NCBI GenBank assembly: GCA_047459075.1
Contig: VSCH01000010.1
Span: 17,097-81,096 of the forward strand
Source of the DNA: ZC4RG19 sp017577565
GTDB taxonomy: Bacteria; Actinomycetota; Acidimicrobiia; Acidimicrobiales; VFJN01
DNA length: 64,000 bases
Direction of reading: 5' to 3'
Shown here: positions 47,100 through 56,497 of the stretch, piece by piece
Numbering within the stretch: position 1 is the first letter of the stretch
How the letters are laid out: each line of letters starts with the position of its first letter
Made by a program: the position numbers and the translations under genes
Notes under the pieces: model-generated
Told to the model about the DNA's origin: nothing
The model's input: the letters and a program-made list of their open reading frames with translations, nothing else
Database searches by the model: none

Positions 47100-48016
47100 C
47101 GGGCGAGCAGCACCCGGTCCCGGCCGGCCAGGTCGGGCCAGACGGTGGCGACGGGGAACCCGGCCCGCCGGGCCAGCGACCGGGCCCGGGCCGTCTGGTG
47201 GGGCGCCATCTCGAGCAGCAGGGCCCCGGGCCGGGCGAGCCAGCGCGGCGCCTCGGCCACGATGTGCTCGACCGCCTCGAGCCCGGTCGGCCCCGGCACC
47301 AGCGCGGTGCGGGGCTCCCACTCGCGCACCTCGTCGGGCAGGTCGGGCACCTCGTGCTCGGCCACGTACGGCGGGTTGGACACGATGACGTCGACGCGGC
47401 CCGCCAGCTCCTCGGGCAGGGCGTCGAACCACGAGCCGGCGGCCAGCCGCACCCGGGTGGCGGGCCGGCCGAGCCCGGCCAGGTTGGCCCGGGCCACGGC
47501 GAGCGCCTCGTCGGACACGTCGGTCCCCCACACCTGGAGGCCGGGGCACTCGACGGCCAGCGACAGGGCGATGGCGCCCGAGCCGGTGCCGAGGTCGACG
47601 GCCAGCCGGGCGCCGAGCCGCTTGCACTCGTCGACGGCCATGCCGGCGAGCACCTCGGTCTCGGGCCGGGGGACGAGGACCCGCCGGTCGAGGTAGAGGT
47701 CGAGCGTGCGGAACTGCCAGCGGCCGAGCGCGTACTGCAGCGGCTCGCCGCCCTCCCGCCGGGCCAGCATGGACGCCAGGTGGGTGGCGCCCCGGACGGT
47801 GGCGGGGCGGTCGAGGGCGACGGTCAGCTCGGCCGGCGACAGGCCCGTGGCCCGCTCGAGCAGCCACCGGGCCTCCTGGGCGGGGTCGTCGACGCCCGCG
47901 GCCGCCAGGCGGTCCCGGGCGTCGCGCAGCAGCTCGCCCCAGGTGCGCACGCCGCCCTCGGGCGCGGTGGCGGGCCGGTCGGGCGCGGCCCCCGTGCGGT
48001 CGGCCGGTGCGCCCAC
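47093..48016 (-). CDS. prmC: Peptide chain release factor N5-glutamine methyltransferase
   Basis: 307 aa. It methylates the Gln of the GGQ motif in release factors; its substrate RF1 is encoded just upstream. The SAM-binding motif is AVDLGTGSGAIALSLA and the substrate-binding motif is VSNPPYV. An N-terminal helical domain (TWGELLRDARDRLAAAGV ... ARWLLERATG) is standard. A 20-residue Ala/Pro/Asp-rich start may be an over-extended N-terminus. GTG at 48016, 3 bases after prfA. Confidence 0.95.
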   Translation of the reverse strand: MGAPADRTGAAPDRPATAPEGGVRTWGELLRDARDRLAAAGVDDPAQEARWLLERATGLSPAELTVALDRPATVRGATHLASMLARREGGEPLQYALGRWQFRTLDLYLDRRVLVPRPETEVLAGMAVDECKRLGARLAVDLGTGSGAIALSLAVECPGLQVWGTDVSDEALAVARANLAGLGRPATRVRLAAGSWFDALPEELAGRVDVIVSNPPYVAEHEVPDLPDEVREWEPRTALVPGPTGLEAVEHIVAEAPRWLARPGALLLEMAPHQTARARSLARRAGFPVATVWPDLAGRDRVLLARW

Positions 48017-48019
48017 GCC

Positions 48020-49084
<1,065 letters not shown>

Positions 49085-49118
49085 GACGTCGCAGGGTACC
49101 GGCGCGGCGGCGGACCGG

Positions 49119-50174
49119 TCAGCCGGCGGCCCGCCAGTCGCCCTCCAGGGCGACGATGTCGGCGGGGTCGTGCATCCGGGCCGCGAGCCGGCGGACGGTC
49201 GGGTGGTCGTCGCGCGCCGGCACCGCCAGGACGAGCCCCGAGCGCCGGCCGTCCCCGGCCGCCTCGTCGAGGGCGGCCCGGGTGTCGGCCGCCAGCGGCA
49301 CGAGGTCGAGCGCGATGCCGACGGCGCACACGACGACGACCCGGCGGCCGTCGTCGGTCTCGCCGACGGCGGCGGCCAGGTCGCGCACGGACAGGTTGGG
49401 CCGGGGCCGGGTGGTCTCGGCCGGGCGGAGCGAGGCCAGCCCGACCAGGGCGGGGTTCCGGCAGAGCACGGCCCGCAGCCAGCGGTCGGGGACGAGCTGG
49501 TTGAGCGGGTGGCGGGGCGCGCCCGGCCGGCGGTGCTCGCGCACGATGGCCACGACCCGCTCGAGCTGGGCGGCCGGCGGCAGCTCCCCGTGCACCATGG
49601 CCGTCAGCTCGCGGTCGGCCTTGCCGACGCCGACCTCCAGCTGGGGCGCGTCGATGGGCACGCCGGCGGTCGTCCGCCCGTGGACGATGCGGGCCACCTC
49701 GAGGCCGTCGACCTCGCCCCGCACCATGCCGCCCTCGACGACGACCTCGAGGCCGGCGTCGATGAGCAGGTCGACGAGCTCGGGCGGGGCGGGCGCGGGC
49801 GCGGGCCGGGGCGGCGGCTCGGGCGGCGCGGGCTCCACCGCCGTGCCGTCGACGCGCCACACGGTCGGGCCGTCGGCGAAGTGCGAGGCGTGGCGGGCCA
49901 CGGTGCCGGCACCCTCGTCGACGAGCAGGTGCAGCTCGTCGAGGCCGTGGCGCTCGGCCCACACCATGGCCGGCCCGAGCGCCCGGTCGGCGGCCTCGTC
50001 GACCAGCACCCAGCCCCGCCGGCCGTCGGGGCCGTCCTCGACGAGCGCGGCCGCGGTGCCGGCGGTCAGGGACTCCCGCTCGCGGTCACGACCCCAGCGG
50101 CCGGCGACGAGCCCACGCAGGCGGGCCTGCTCGAGCGCGGTCCTGCGGTCGGGATCGGCCCGCGGGCCGTCCAC
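49119..50174 (-). CDS. Conserved-looking protein of unknown function between rpmE and prfA
   Basis: 351 aa, no family recognised. The N-terminal half (ALVEDGPDGRRGWVLVDEAADRAL, MVWAERHGLDELHLLVDE) looks alpha/beta and ends in a Pro-rich linker (PPEPPPRPAPAPAPP). The C-terminal half has LVDLLIDAGLEVVVEGGMV, VGVGKADRELTAMVHGE, then RRVVVVCAVGIALDLVPLAADTRAAL and ARDDHPTVRRLAARMHD. These resemble two weakly related alpha/beta domains. The GTG at 50174 overlaps the rpmE stop (TAGTG), a sign of translational coupling to ribosomal protein L31. It occupies a place that is empty in M. tuberculosis. Confidence 0.7.
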   Translation of the reverse strand: MDGPRADPDRRTALEQARLRGLVAGRWGRDRERESLTAGTAAALVEDGPDGRRGWVLVDEAADRALGPAMVWAERHGLDELHLLVDEGAGTVARHASHFADGPTVWRVDGTAVEPAPPEPPPRPAPAPAPPELVDLLIDAGLEVVVEGGMVRGEVDGLEVARIVHGRTTAGVPIDAPQLEVGVGKADRELTAMVHGELPPAAQLERVVAIVREHRRPGAPRHPLNQLVPDRWLRAVLCRNPALVGLASLRPAETTRPRPNLSVRDLAAAVGETDDGRRVVVVCAVGIALDLVPLAADTRAALDEAAGDGRRSGLVLAVPARDDHPTVRRLAARMHDPADIVALEGDWRAAG

Positions 50175-50386
50175 TACTGCTTCTTGCGCTTGCCGTAGCG
50201 GCGCTCGAACCGGTCGATGCGGCCGCCGGTGTCCACCAGCTTCTGCTTGCCGGTGTAGAAGGGGTGGCACTCGCTGCACAGCTCGACGCGCAGGTCGCCC
50301 TTCGCCGTCGAGCGGGTGACGAACGTGTTGCCGCACGAGCACACGACGCGGGTCTCGGTGTACTCGGGGTGGATTCCAGCCTTCAT
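50174..50386 (-). CDS. rpmE: Ribosomal protein L31
   Basis: 70 aa, zinc-binding (C+) type with C16-x-C18 and C37-x-x-C40 (VVCSCGNTF, ELCSECHPFYTGKQK). It contributes to the 50S-30S bridge and serves as a zinc reserve. ATG at 50386 with AGGAGTCCC upstream. 49 bases after rho. Confidence 0.97.
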   Translation of the reverse strand: MKAGIHPEYTETRVVCSCGNTFVTRSTAKGDLRVELCSECHPFYTGKQKLVDTGGRIDRFERRYGKRKKQ

Positions 50387-50435
50387 CGGGACTCCTGGTC
50401 GGGAGAGAGGGACCTGCCAGTCTACCGGGACCCGG

Positions 50436-52250
50436 TCACACGGCCGCCAAGCGGTTGCGGGCGACCTCGTCGAGGAACTCGGCGTTGGTCCGGAACGTCC
50501 GCATGCGCTCGATCAGCATCTCGAGCGCGGCGGCGTTGCCGCCCTCGGCGGACGACAGCCCGGACAGCACCCGGCGCAGCGCCCACACGAGCTTCAGCTG
50601 GTCGGGCGGGAACAGCAGCTCCTCGTGGCGGGTCGAGCTGGCCTCGACGTCGATGGCCGGGTAGATCCGCCGCTCGGCGAGGCGCCGGTCGAGCCGCAGC
50701 TCCATGTTCCCGGTGCCCTTGAACTCCTCGAAGATGACCTCGTCCATCTTCGAGCCGGTCTCGACCAGGGCGGTGGCGAGGATGGTGAGCGAGCCGCCCT
50801 CCTCGAGGTTGCGGGCGGCGCCGAAGAACCGCTTCGGCGGGTAGAGGGCCCCGGAGTCGACGCCGCCGGACATGATCCGCCCGGTGCCGGGCGCGGCCAG
50901 GTTGTAGGCCCGGGCCAGCCGGGTGATGCCGTCGAGGATGATGCAGACGTCCCGCCCGTCCTCGACCATGCGCTTGGCGCGCTCGATGGTCAGCTCGGCC
51001 ACCTGGATGTGCTCCTCGGCCGGCCGGTCGAAGGTCGAGGCGATGACCTCGCTCTCGGGGTTGCGGAGCCACCGCCGCATGTCGGTCACCTCTTCGGGCC
51101 GCTCGTCGACGAGCAGCACCATGAGCTTGACCTCGGGGTTGTTCGTCTCGATCGACCGGGCGATCTGCTTGACGATCGCGGTCTTGCCCGCCTTGGGCGG
51201 CGAGACGATGAGGCCCCGCTGGCCCTTCCCGATCGGCGCGATCAGGTCGACGATGCGGGCGGTCATGTTGCCCGGGTCGTCGTCCGTCTCCAGCGCCAGG
51301 CGCTCGTCGGGGAACAGCGGCGTCAGGTCCTCGAACCGGCGGCGGTTGCGGGCCTGCTCGGGGTCGAGGCCGTTGACCTTGTCGATGCGCATGAGCGCCG
51401 GGTTCTTCTCGTTGCGCAGCGCCGGCCGGCTGGCCCCGGTCACGACGTCGCCCCGGCGCAGGCCGAACTGCCGGACCTGCTTCACCGACACGTAGACGTC
51501 GTCCTTGGAGGGCAGGTAGCCGTGCACCCGCAGGAAGCCGTAGCCCTCCTCGCGCAGGTCGAGGAGGCCCTCGACCTCGGCGGGCTCGCCGGCGAACTCC
51601 TCGGCCTGCGACTGGTCGTCCTTGCCCCGCCGGCCCCGCCGGCGCCGGCGGCGGTTGCCCGGCTCCGGGGCCTCGGGGGCCTCGGCCTTCGGCTGCTCCT
51701 GCTGCTGGCCGCCGGCCTGTGGGGCCTGGCCGGCCGCGGCCGGGGCGCCCTGCTGGCCGTTGCCGCCGGCCCGGTCGCCGTCGCCTGCGGCGGCACCGCC
51801 GCCGGCCGCGGCGGCCGGCTCGGGCGCGCCGGCGTCGCCGCCGAGCTCGAGCTCCCACTCCGACGGCGGCTCCTCCTCCGGCCCGGCCGCCGGGGCGGCC
51901 GAGGACGCCGCGGCGTCGTCACCGGCGGGCTCGGGCCGCTCGACCCCGGCCTTCGGCCCTCGGGCCTCGTCCTCGCCGCCCTCCCCGCCGCCCTGGGCCG
52001 CAGGCTCGCCCGCCGCCTGCTCGCCGCGCCCCGCGGTGCGGCGGGACCCGGTCCGCGACGACGAGGACCGCCCGCCGGACGCCTCGCCGGCGGGCTCGAC
52101 GCCGGTGAGCTCGAGGATGAGCTGGATGATCTCGGCCTTGCGGGCCCGCGACGGCGGCTTGGCGCCGAGGGCCTGGGCGATCGTGACGAGCTCCTCGCGG
52201 TCCTTGCGCTCCAGGGCGGACCGTTCGAGGGCGCTGGGCTCCACGCTCAT
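50436..52250 (-). CDS. rho: Transcription termination factor Rho with large actinobacterial insertion
   Basis: 604 aa. The N-terminal Rho_N segment (REELVTIAQALGAKPPSRARKAEIIQLILE) is separated from the RNA-binding domain (GLLDLREEGYGFLRVHGYLPS) by about 160 disordered residues rich in Gly, Ala, Glu and Gln and ending in an Arg block (NRRRRRRGRRGK). This insertion is known from high-GC Actinobacteria, where it raises RNA affinity. The ATPase has Walker A SPPKAGKTAIV, Walker B MVLLVDERPEEVTDM and the Q/R-loop region. ATG at 52250. Confidence 0.97.
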   Translation of the reverse strand: MSVEPSALERSALERKDREELVTIAQALGAKPPSRARKAEIIQLILELTGVEPAGEASGGRSSSSRTGSRRTAGRGEQAAGEPAAQGGGEGGEDEARGPKAGVERPEPAGDDAAASSAAPAAGPEEEPPSEWELELGGDAGAPEPAAAAGGGAAAGDGDRAGGNGQQGAPAAAGQAPQAGGQQQEQPKAEAPEAPEPGNRRRRRRGRRGKDDQSQAEEFAGEPAEVEGLLDLREEGYGFLRVHGYLPSKDDVYVSVKQVRQFGLRRGDVVTGASRPALRNEKNPALMRIDKVNGLDPEQARNRRRFEDLTPLFPDERLALETDDDPGNMTARIVDLIAPIGKGQRGLIVSPPKAGKTAIVKQIARSIETNNPEVKLMVLLVDERPEEVTDMRRWLRNPESEVIASTFDRPAEEHIQVAELTIERAKRMVEDGRDVCIILDGITRLARAYNLAAPGTGRIMSGGVDSGALYPPKRFFGAARNLEEGGSLTILATALVETGSKMDEVIFEEFKGTGNMELRLDRRLAERRIYPAIDVEASSTRHEELLFPPDQLKLVWALRRVLSGLSSAEGGNAAALEMLIERMRTFRTNAEFLDEVARNRLAAV

Positions 52251-52259
52251 CGGTGGCTG

Positions 52260-52418
52260 TCACCTCACTGCTGACTGGGGGGAGGCCGGCTCGGTGGCCG
52301 TGCGCCGGCAGAGGCCGTGTGGGGGTGACACCGGCGTGCGCGGAGCGTCCGACGCGGGAGTGGAACCGACGCCGCCTTCCGGAGGGATGGGGGGACTGCT
52401 GGACATGCTCCGACACAT
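52260..52418 (-). CDS. Putative upstream open reading frame in the rho leader
   Basis: 52 codons starting MCRSMSSSPPIPPEGG and ending TGA 9 bases before the rho ATG. Its ATG lies inside a stem-loop and has a G-run (GGGGGG) 6 nt upstream. The peptide is Ser/Pro-rich and shows no family. The position suggests a leader peptide whose translation could influence rho; being in GC-rich DNA, chance openness is possible. Confidence 0.3.
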   Translation of the reverse strand: MCRSMSSSPPIPPEGGVGSTPASDAPRTPVSPPHGLCRRTATEPASPQSAVR

Positions 52419-52423
52419 CGGAG
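52408..52423 (-). promoter_or_regulatory. Stem-loop in the rho 5' leader
   Basis: CTCCGA-TGTG-TCGGAG: a perfect 6-bp stem with a 4-base loop on the minus strand, about 160 bases before the rho start codon. The loop contains the candidate uORF start. Likely part of rho autoregulation. The rest of the 250-base gap (52251-52500) holds a possible -10 TAGAGT at 52449-52454 and nothing else recognisable. Confidence 0.4.
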
Positions 52424-52500
52424 ACCCCCCTGAGAACGCCTCCGACTCTAGCGCGGCCCCGCGGGCGGCGAAACACACCGCGACCGGTGTGGGCCGGGTC

Positions 52501-53655
52501 TCAGCGGGCCAGGAGGCGGCCCAGCATCTCGTGGCCGGGGACGGGCGTGCACCCCGCCGTCGCCGGTTCGCTGTACACCCCGCCGGGCCCGTCGACCTCG
52601 CTGTCGACGAGCAGGTAGGGCACGGGCCGGCTGGTGTGCGTGCGCAGCTCGACCGGCGTCGGGTGGTCGGGCAGCAGCAGGAGCCGCCAGGGACCGAGGT
52701 CGTCGAGCCCCTCGACGAGGCCGGCGAGGATGCGCCGGTCCCACGCCTCCAGCGCCGCCACCTTGGCCTCGAGGTCGCCGGCGTGGCCCGCCTCGTCGGT
52801 GGCCTCGACGTGGAGCAGGAAGACGTCGGCGCCGTCGGCCAGCGTGCGCAGGGCGGCGTCCCGCTTGCCCTCGTAGTCGGTGTCGTACCAGCCGGTCGCC
52901 CCCGGCACCTCGACGATCTCGAGGCCGGTGAGCACGCCGAGGCCGCGGATGAGGTCGACGGCCGTGACCAGCGCGCCCTCCCTGCCGGTGACCTCGCGGA
53001 ACGGCGGCAGGTTCGGCCGGCGCCCCTGGCCCCACAGCCACACCTGGTTGGCGGCCAGCTTCGAGGGCCCGACGATGGCCCGGCTGGCGTCCATGAGCGC
53101 GATCAGCTCGGGGGCCGCCGGCCCCCGCGGCAGCACGGCGGGGTGGCCGGTGAGGTCGTGGGGCGGGAGGCAGTCCGCCTCGGCCCACCGCGCCGGCGCG
53201 ACGACGATGTGGCGGTACTGCACGCCGGGGTGGAACTCGACCTCGCCCCCGGCGCCCCGCCCGAGCGCCTCGTCCAGCGCCCGGATGACCTCGGCCGCGT
53301 CCTCGGTGCTCGGGTGCCCCCCGGCGAAGTCGACCATCGTGCCGTCGTCGCCGACCTGCACGAGGTTGCAGCGGAACGCGACCTGGTCGTCCCGCAGCTG
53401 CAGGCCCAGGGCCGCGGCCTCGATGGGCGCCCGGCCGGTGTGGTGGCGGGCCGGGTCGTAGCCGAGGATCGACATGTTGCCGACGTCGCTCCCGGGCGGC
53501 ATCCCCGGGGGGATGACCGCGGCGCGGCCGACCTCGCCCCGCGCCGCCAGACGGGCCAGCGTCGGCATCGACGCGGCCTCCAGCGGCGTCCGCCCGCCCA
53601 GCGCGTCGAGCGGCTCGTCCGCGCAGCCGTCCGGGACGCAGATCACGTACTTCAC
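52501..53655 (-). CDS. ApgM-like (cofactor-independent phosphoglycerate mutase family) protein, probable alternative homoserine kinase
   Basis: 384 aa member of the alkaline-phosphatase superfamily. Signature elements: CVPDGCADEPLDALGGRTPLEAA, the nucleophile/metal region PPGSDVGNMSILGYDP (56-68), FLLHVEATDEAGHAGD and LLLPDHPTP with metal-binding DH pairs. A subgroup of this family (the proposed homoserine kinase family) lies beside threonine genes. Here it sits exactly where other Actinobacteria keep thrB, between thrC and rho, and no GHMP-type ThrB is in the window. GTG at 53655 chosen because it begins the conserved KYVICVPDG strand. Confidence 0.85.
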   Translation of the reverse strand: MKYVICVPDGCADEPLDALGGRTPLEAASMPTLARLAARGEVGRAAVIPPGMPPGSDVGNMSILGYDPARHHTGRAPIEAAALGLQLRDDQVAFRCNLVQVGDDGTMVDFAGGHPSTEDAAEVIRALDEALGRGAGGEVEFHPGVQYRHIVVAPARWAEADCLPPHDLTGHPAVLPRGPAAPELIALMDASRAIVGPSKLAANQVWLWGQGRRPNLPPFREVTGREGALVTAVDLIRGLGVLTGLEIVEVPGATGWYDTDYEGKRDAALRTLADGADVFLLHVEATDEAGHAGDLEAKVAALEAWDRRILAGLVEGLDDLGPWRLLLLPDHPTPVELRTHTSRPVPYLLVDSEVDGPGGVYSEPATAGCTPVPGHEMLGRLLAR

Positions 53656-53721
53656 GGCCCACAGTCTCGCAGGTCGCCGGGCCGTCCCCGCCATCCGCGG
53701 GCGCCGAGGTGGCGCGCCGGC

Positions 53722-55089
53722 TCAGCGGGCCGCGCAGGCGAGGACGTGGGCCCGGACCGCGTCGAGGTCGGCCGGCAGCACCTCGTAGCGCTCCGGCCGG
53801 TCGTGCAGGTCGGCCAGGTGGTCCGGCAGCGCTGGGCGCACGCCGGTGGCCCGCTCGACGGCGTCGGGGAACTTGGCCGGGTGGGCGGTCGCCATGCACA
53901 CGAGCGGCAGGTCGTCGCGCCCGCCGTCGGACCGGCAGGCCCGGGCGGCGCCGATGCCCACCGCCGTGTGGGGATCGGCCAGGTAGCCGGTGCGCCGGTA
54001 GAGGTCGGCGATGACCTCGAGCGTCGCGTCGTCGTCGAGGCTGGCGGCCACGAAGGCCGGGTCGACGGGCGCCTCGACCGAGCCGACGGCCCGGAACCGC
54101 TCCATGAGCTCGGCGGTCGCCCGGGGGTCGCGGCCGAGCAGCTCGAACAGCAGCCGCTCGTGGTTGGACGACACCTGGATGTCCATGCTCGGGCTGAGCG
54201 TGGGCACGACCTCGGACCGCACGAGCTCGCCGGTGCGGGCCCACCGGGTGAGGATGTCGTTGCGGTTGGACCCGATGACCAGGCGCTCGATCGGGGCGCC
54301 GCTGCGGCGGGCGATCCAGCCGGCGAGGATGTTGCCGAAGTTGCCGGTGGGGACGGCGACCTCGCAGGGGCCGGCGGCCGCGGCGGCCAGCACGTAGTAG
54401 ACGACCTGGGCCGCCACCCGGGCCCAGTTGATCGAGTTCATGGCCGACAGGCCGACCCGCCGGCGCAGGTCCTCGTCGGCGAACAGCGCCTTCAGCAGGT
54501 CCTGGCAGTCGTCGAAGGTGCCCTCGATCGCCACGTTGTGCACGTTGGGCGCGTCGACGGTCGTCATCTGCCGGCGCTGCACCTCGGACACCCGCCCGGC
54601 CGGGTGGAGCACGACGACGTCCAGGTTGGGCCGCCCGACGCAGGCGGCGATGGCGGCCGAGCCGGTGTCGCCCGAGGTGGCCACGACGATGGTCGCCCGC
54701 TCGCCCCGCCGGGCCAGCTCGTGGTCGAACAGCCGGCCGACGAGCTGCAGGGCCACGTCCTTGAAGGCGAGCGTCGGCCCGTGGAACAGCTCGACGACGC
54801 ACAGGCCGGGCTCGATCTCCACCAGCGGGCAGACGTCGGGGTGGTCGAAGGTGGCGTAGGCCTCCTCGACCAGGCGGGCCAGCGCCGGCCGGTCGAGCGC
54901 CGAGCCCTCGACGTAGGGCCACAGCACCTCGGTGGCCAGCTCCGCGTAGGGGCGGGGCTCGTCCCACCCCTCCGGCAGCGCCGGCCACGCCTCGGGGACG
55001 TAGAGGCCGCCGTCGGCGGCCAGGCCGACCAGCAGGACGTCGGTGAAGTCGAGCGCCGGCGCCCGGCCGCGGGTCGAGACGTACCGCAC
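53722..55089 (-). CDS. thrC: Threonine synthase
   Basis: 455 aa PLP enzyme converting O-phosphohomoserine to threonine. It is the long (E. coli/yeast-like) type, with the N-terminal YVSTRGRAPALDFTDVLLVGLAADGGLYVPE domain, rather than the 360-aa form of M. tuberculosis. The PLP lysine is K110 in GPTLAFKDVALQ (E. coli K107), and the phosphate-binding loop is ATSGDTGSAA. GTG at 55089, 7 bases after hom, so the two are one operon. Confidence 0.95.
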   Translation of the reverse strand: MRYVSTRGRAPALDFTDVLLVGLAADGGLYVPEAWPALPEGWDEPRPYAELATEVLWPYVEGSALDRPALARLVEEAYATFDHPDVCPLVEIEPGLCVVELFHGPTLAFKDVALQLVGRLFDHELARRGERATIVVATSGDTGSAAIAACVGRPNLDVVVLHPAGRVSEVQRRQMTTVDAPNVHNVAIEGTFDDCQDLLKALFADEDLRRRVGLSAMNSINWARVAAQVVYYVLAAAAAGPCEVAVPTGNFGNILAGWIARRSGAPIERLVIGSNRNDILTRWARTGELVRSEVVPTLSPSMDIQVSSNHERLLFELLGRDPRATAELMERFRAVGSVEAPVDPAFVAASLDDDATLEVIADLYRRTGYLADPHTAVGIGAARACRSDGGRDDLPLVCMATAHPAKFPDAVERATGVRPALPDHLADLHDRPERYEVLPADLDAVRAHVLACAAR

Positions 55090-55096
55090 GACCGCC

Positions 55097-56398
55097 CTAC
55101 CCGCCGATGACCCGCAGCACCGAGGTGATGCGGTCGACCGCGTCGAGCTGGTGCAGGTCGCGCAGCGTCGCCTGGACCGCCGCCTCGCGGGCGACGTGGG
55201 TGATGAACACCAGCCGGGCCTCGGCGCCGAGGCCCTCCTGCTCCATCGAGCGGATCGACACCTCGTGGGCGCCGAACACACCCGCCACCGCCGCCAGCAC
55301 ACCGGGGCGGTCGAAGACGTCCATGTTGATGTAGTAGGCGGACTCGACCTCGTCGATGGGCCGGATGCGGGCCTTGCCCAGCGTCCCGACGGTGGCGTGG
55401 CTGCCCCGGGTGCGGTTGAGCGCGGCGTCGATGACGTCGCCGAGCACGGCGCTGGCGGTGGGCGAGCCGCCGGCGCCCCGGCCGTAGAACATCAGGTCGC
55501 CGACCGCGGCGCCCTCGACGAAGATGGCGTTGAAGCTGTCCCGCACCGAGGCCAGCGGGTGGTCGGCCGGGACCATCGCCGGGTGGACCCGCACCGCGAC
55601 CTCGCCCGCCTCGCCCGCCGGCCCCTCGACCTGCTCGGCGATGGCCAGCAGCTTGATGACGTAGCCCATCTTGCGGGCGTAGGCGATGTCGGCGGTGGTG
55701 ATGCCGGAGATGCCCTCGTCGTGCACGTCGCCGGCGACGACCCGCACGCCGAAGGCGATCGAGGCGATGATCGCCGCCTTGGCCGCGGCGTCGTGGCCCT
55801 CGACGTCCGCGGTGGGGTCGCGCTCCGCGTAGCCGAGCTTCTGGGCCTCGGCGAGGGCGTCGGCGTAGGAGACGCCCTCCTCGGTCATCCGGGTGAGGAT
55901 GTAGTTGGTCGTGCCGTTGACGATCCCCATGATCCGGTCGATGCGCTCGCCGGCCAGCGACTCGCGCAGCGGCCGGATGAAGGGGATGCCGCCGCCCACG
56001 GCGGCCTCGAACAGCAGGTCGACGCCGGCCTCCTCGGCGGCGGCGAACAGCTCGGCGCCGGCGACGGCCAGCAGCTCCTTGTTGCCGGTGACGACCGGCT
56101 TGCCGGCCTTCAGCGCGGCCAGCACCAGCTCGCGGGCCGGCTCGACCCCGCCGATGAGCTCGACGACGAGGTCGACGTCGGGATCGACCACGACGCCCGG
56201 GGCGTCCAGCGTGAGCACGCCGTCGGGCACCTCGACGGGCCGTTCCTTGGCGAGGCTGCGCACCGCGACCCGGCCGATCTCGAGGCGCAGGCCGGTGCGG
56301 GCTGCGATGGCGTCGCTGCGGGTACGGACGAGGTCGACGAAGGCGGAGCCGACGTTGCCGCACCCGAGCAGGCCGATCCGGACGCGTTCGGGGGTCAC
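55097..56398 (-). CDS. hom: Homoserine dehydrogenase
   Basis: 433 aa. It reduces aspartate semialdehyde to homoserine. The Rossmann motif is GLLGCGNVGSAFV, the catalytic domain has GNKELLA, GGGIPFIRPLRESLAGERI and GIVNGTTNYILTRM, and a C-terminal ACT domain (about 355-433, YYINMDVFDRPGVLAAVAGVF) would bind threonine for feedback control. The GTG at 56398 is preceded by TAGCAT at 8 nt, and the open frame upstream only shadows the divergent GNAT gene. Confidence 0.96.
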   Translation of the reverse strand: MTPERVRIGLLGCGNVGSAFVDLVRTRSDAIAARTGLRLEIGRVAVRSLAKERPVEVPDGVLTLDAPGVVVDPDVDLVVELIGGVEPARELVLAALKAGKPVVTGNKELLAVAGAELFAAAEEAGVDLLFEAAVGGGIPFIRPLRESLAGERIDRIMGIVNGTTNYILTRMTEEGVSYADALAEAQKLGYAERDPTADVEGHDAAAKAAIIASIAFGVRVVAGDVHDEGISGITTADIAYARKMGYVIKLLAIAEQVEGPAGEAGEVAVRVHPAMVPADHPLASVRDSFNAIFVEGAAVGDLMFYGRGAGGSPTASAVLGDVIDAALNRTRGSHATVGTLGKARIRPIDEVESAYYINMDVFDRPGVLAAVAGVFGAHEVSIRSMEQEGLGAEARLVFITHVAREAAVQATLRDLHQLDAVDRITSVLRVIGG

Positions 56399-56406
56399 GA
56401 CAGGCC

Positions 56407-56412
56407 ATGCTA
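56407..56412 (-). promoter_or_regulatory. -10 box for the hom-thrC unit (leaderless)
   Basis: TAGCAT, eight bases before the GTG at 56398. A leaderless hom mRNA leaves no room for a threonine attenuator. Confidence 0.4.
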
Positions 56413-56497
56413 CGGCCGCCACGGAAAGCCGACGAAGACGACGGAGACGGAGATCCGAGAGACGCATGGCCCCTCGAGCAACCGAGACGAGCGCCCG

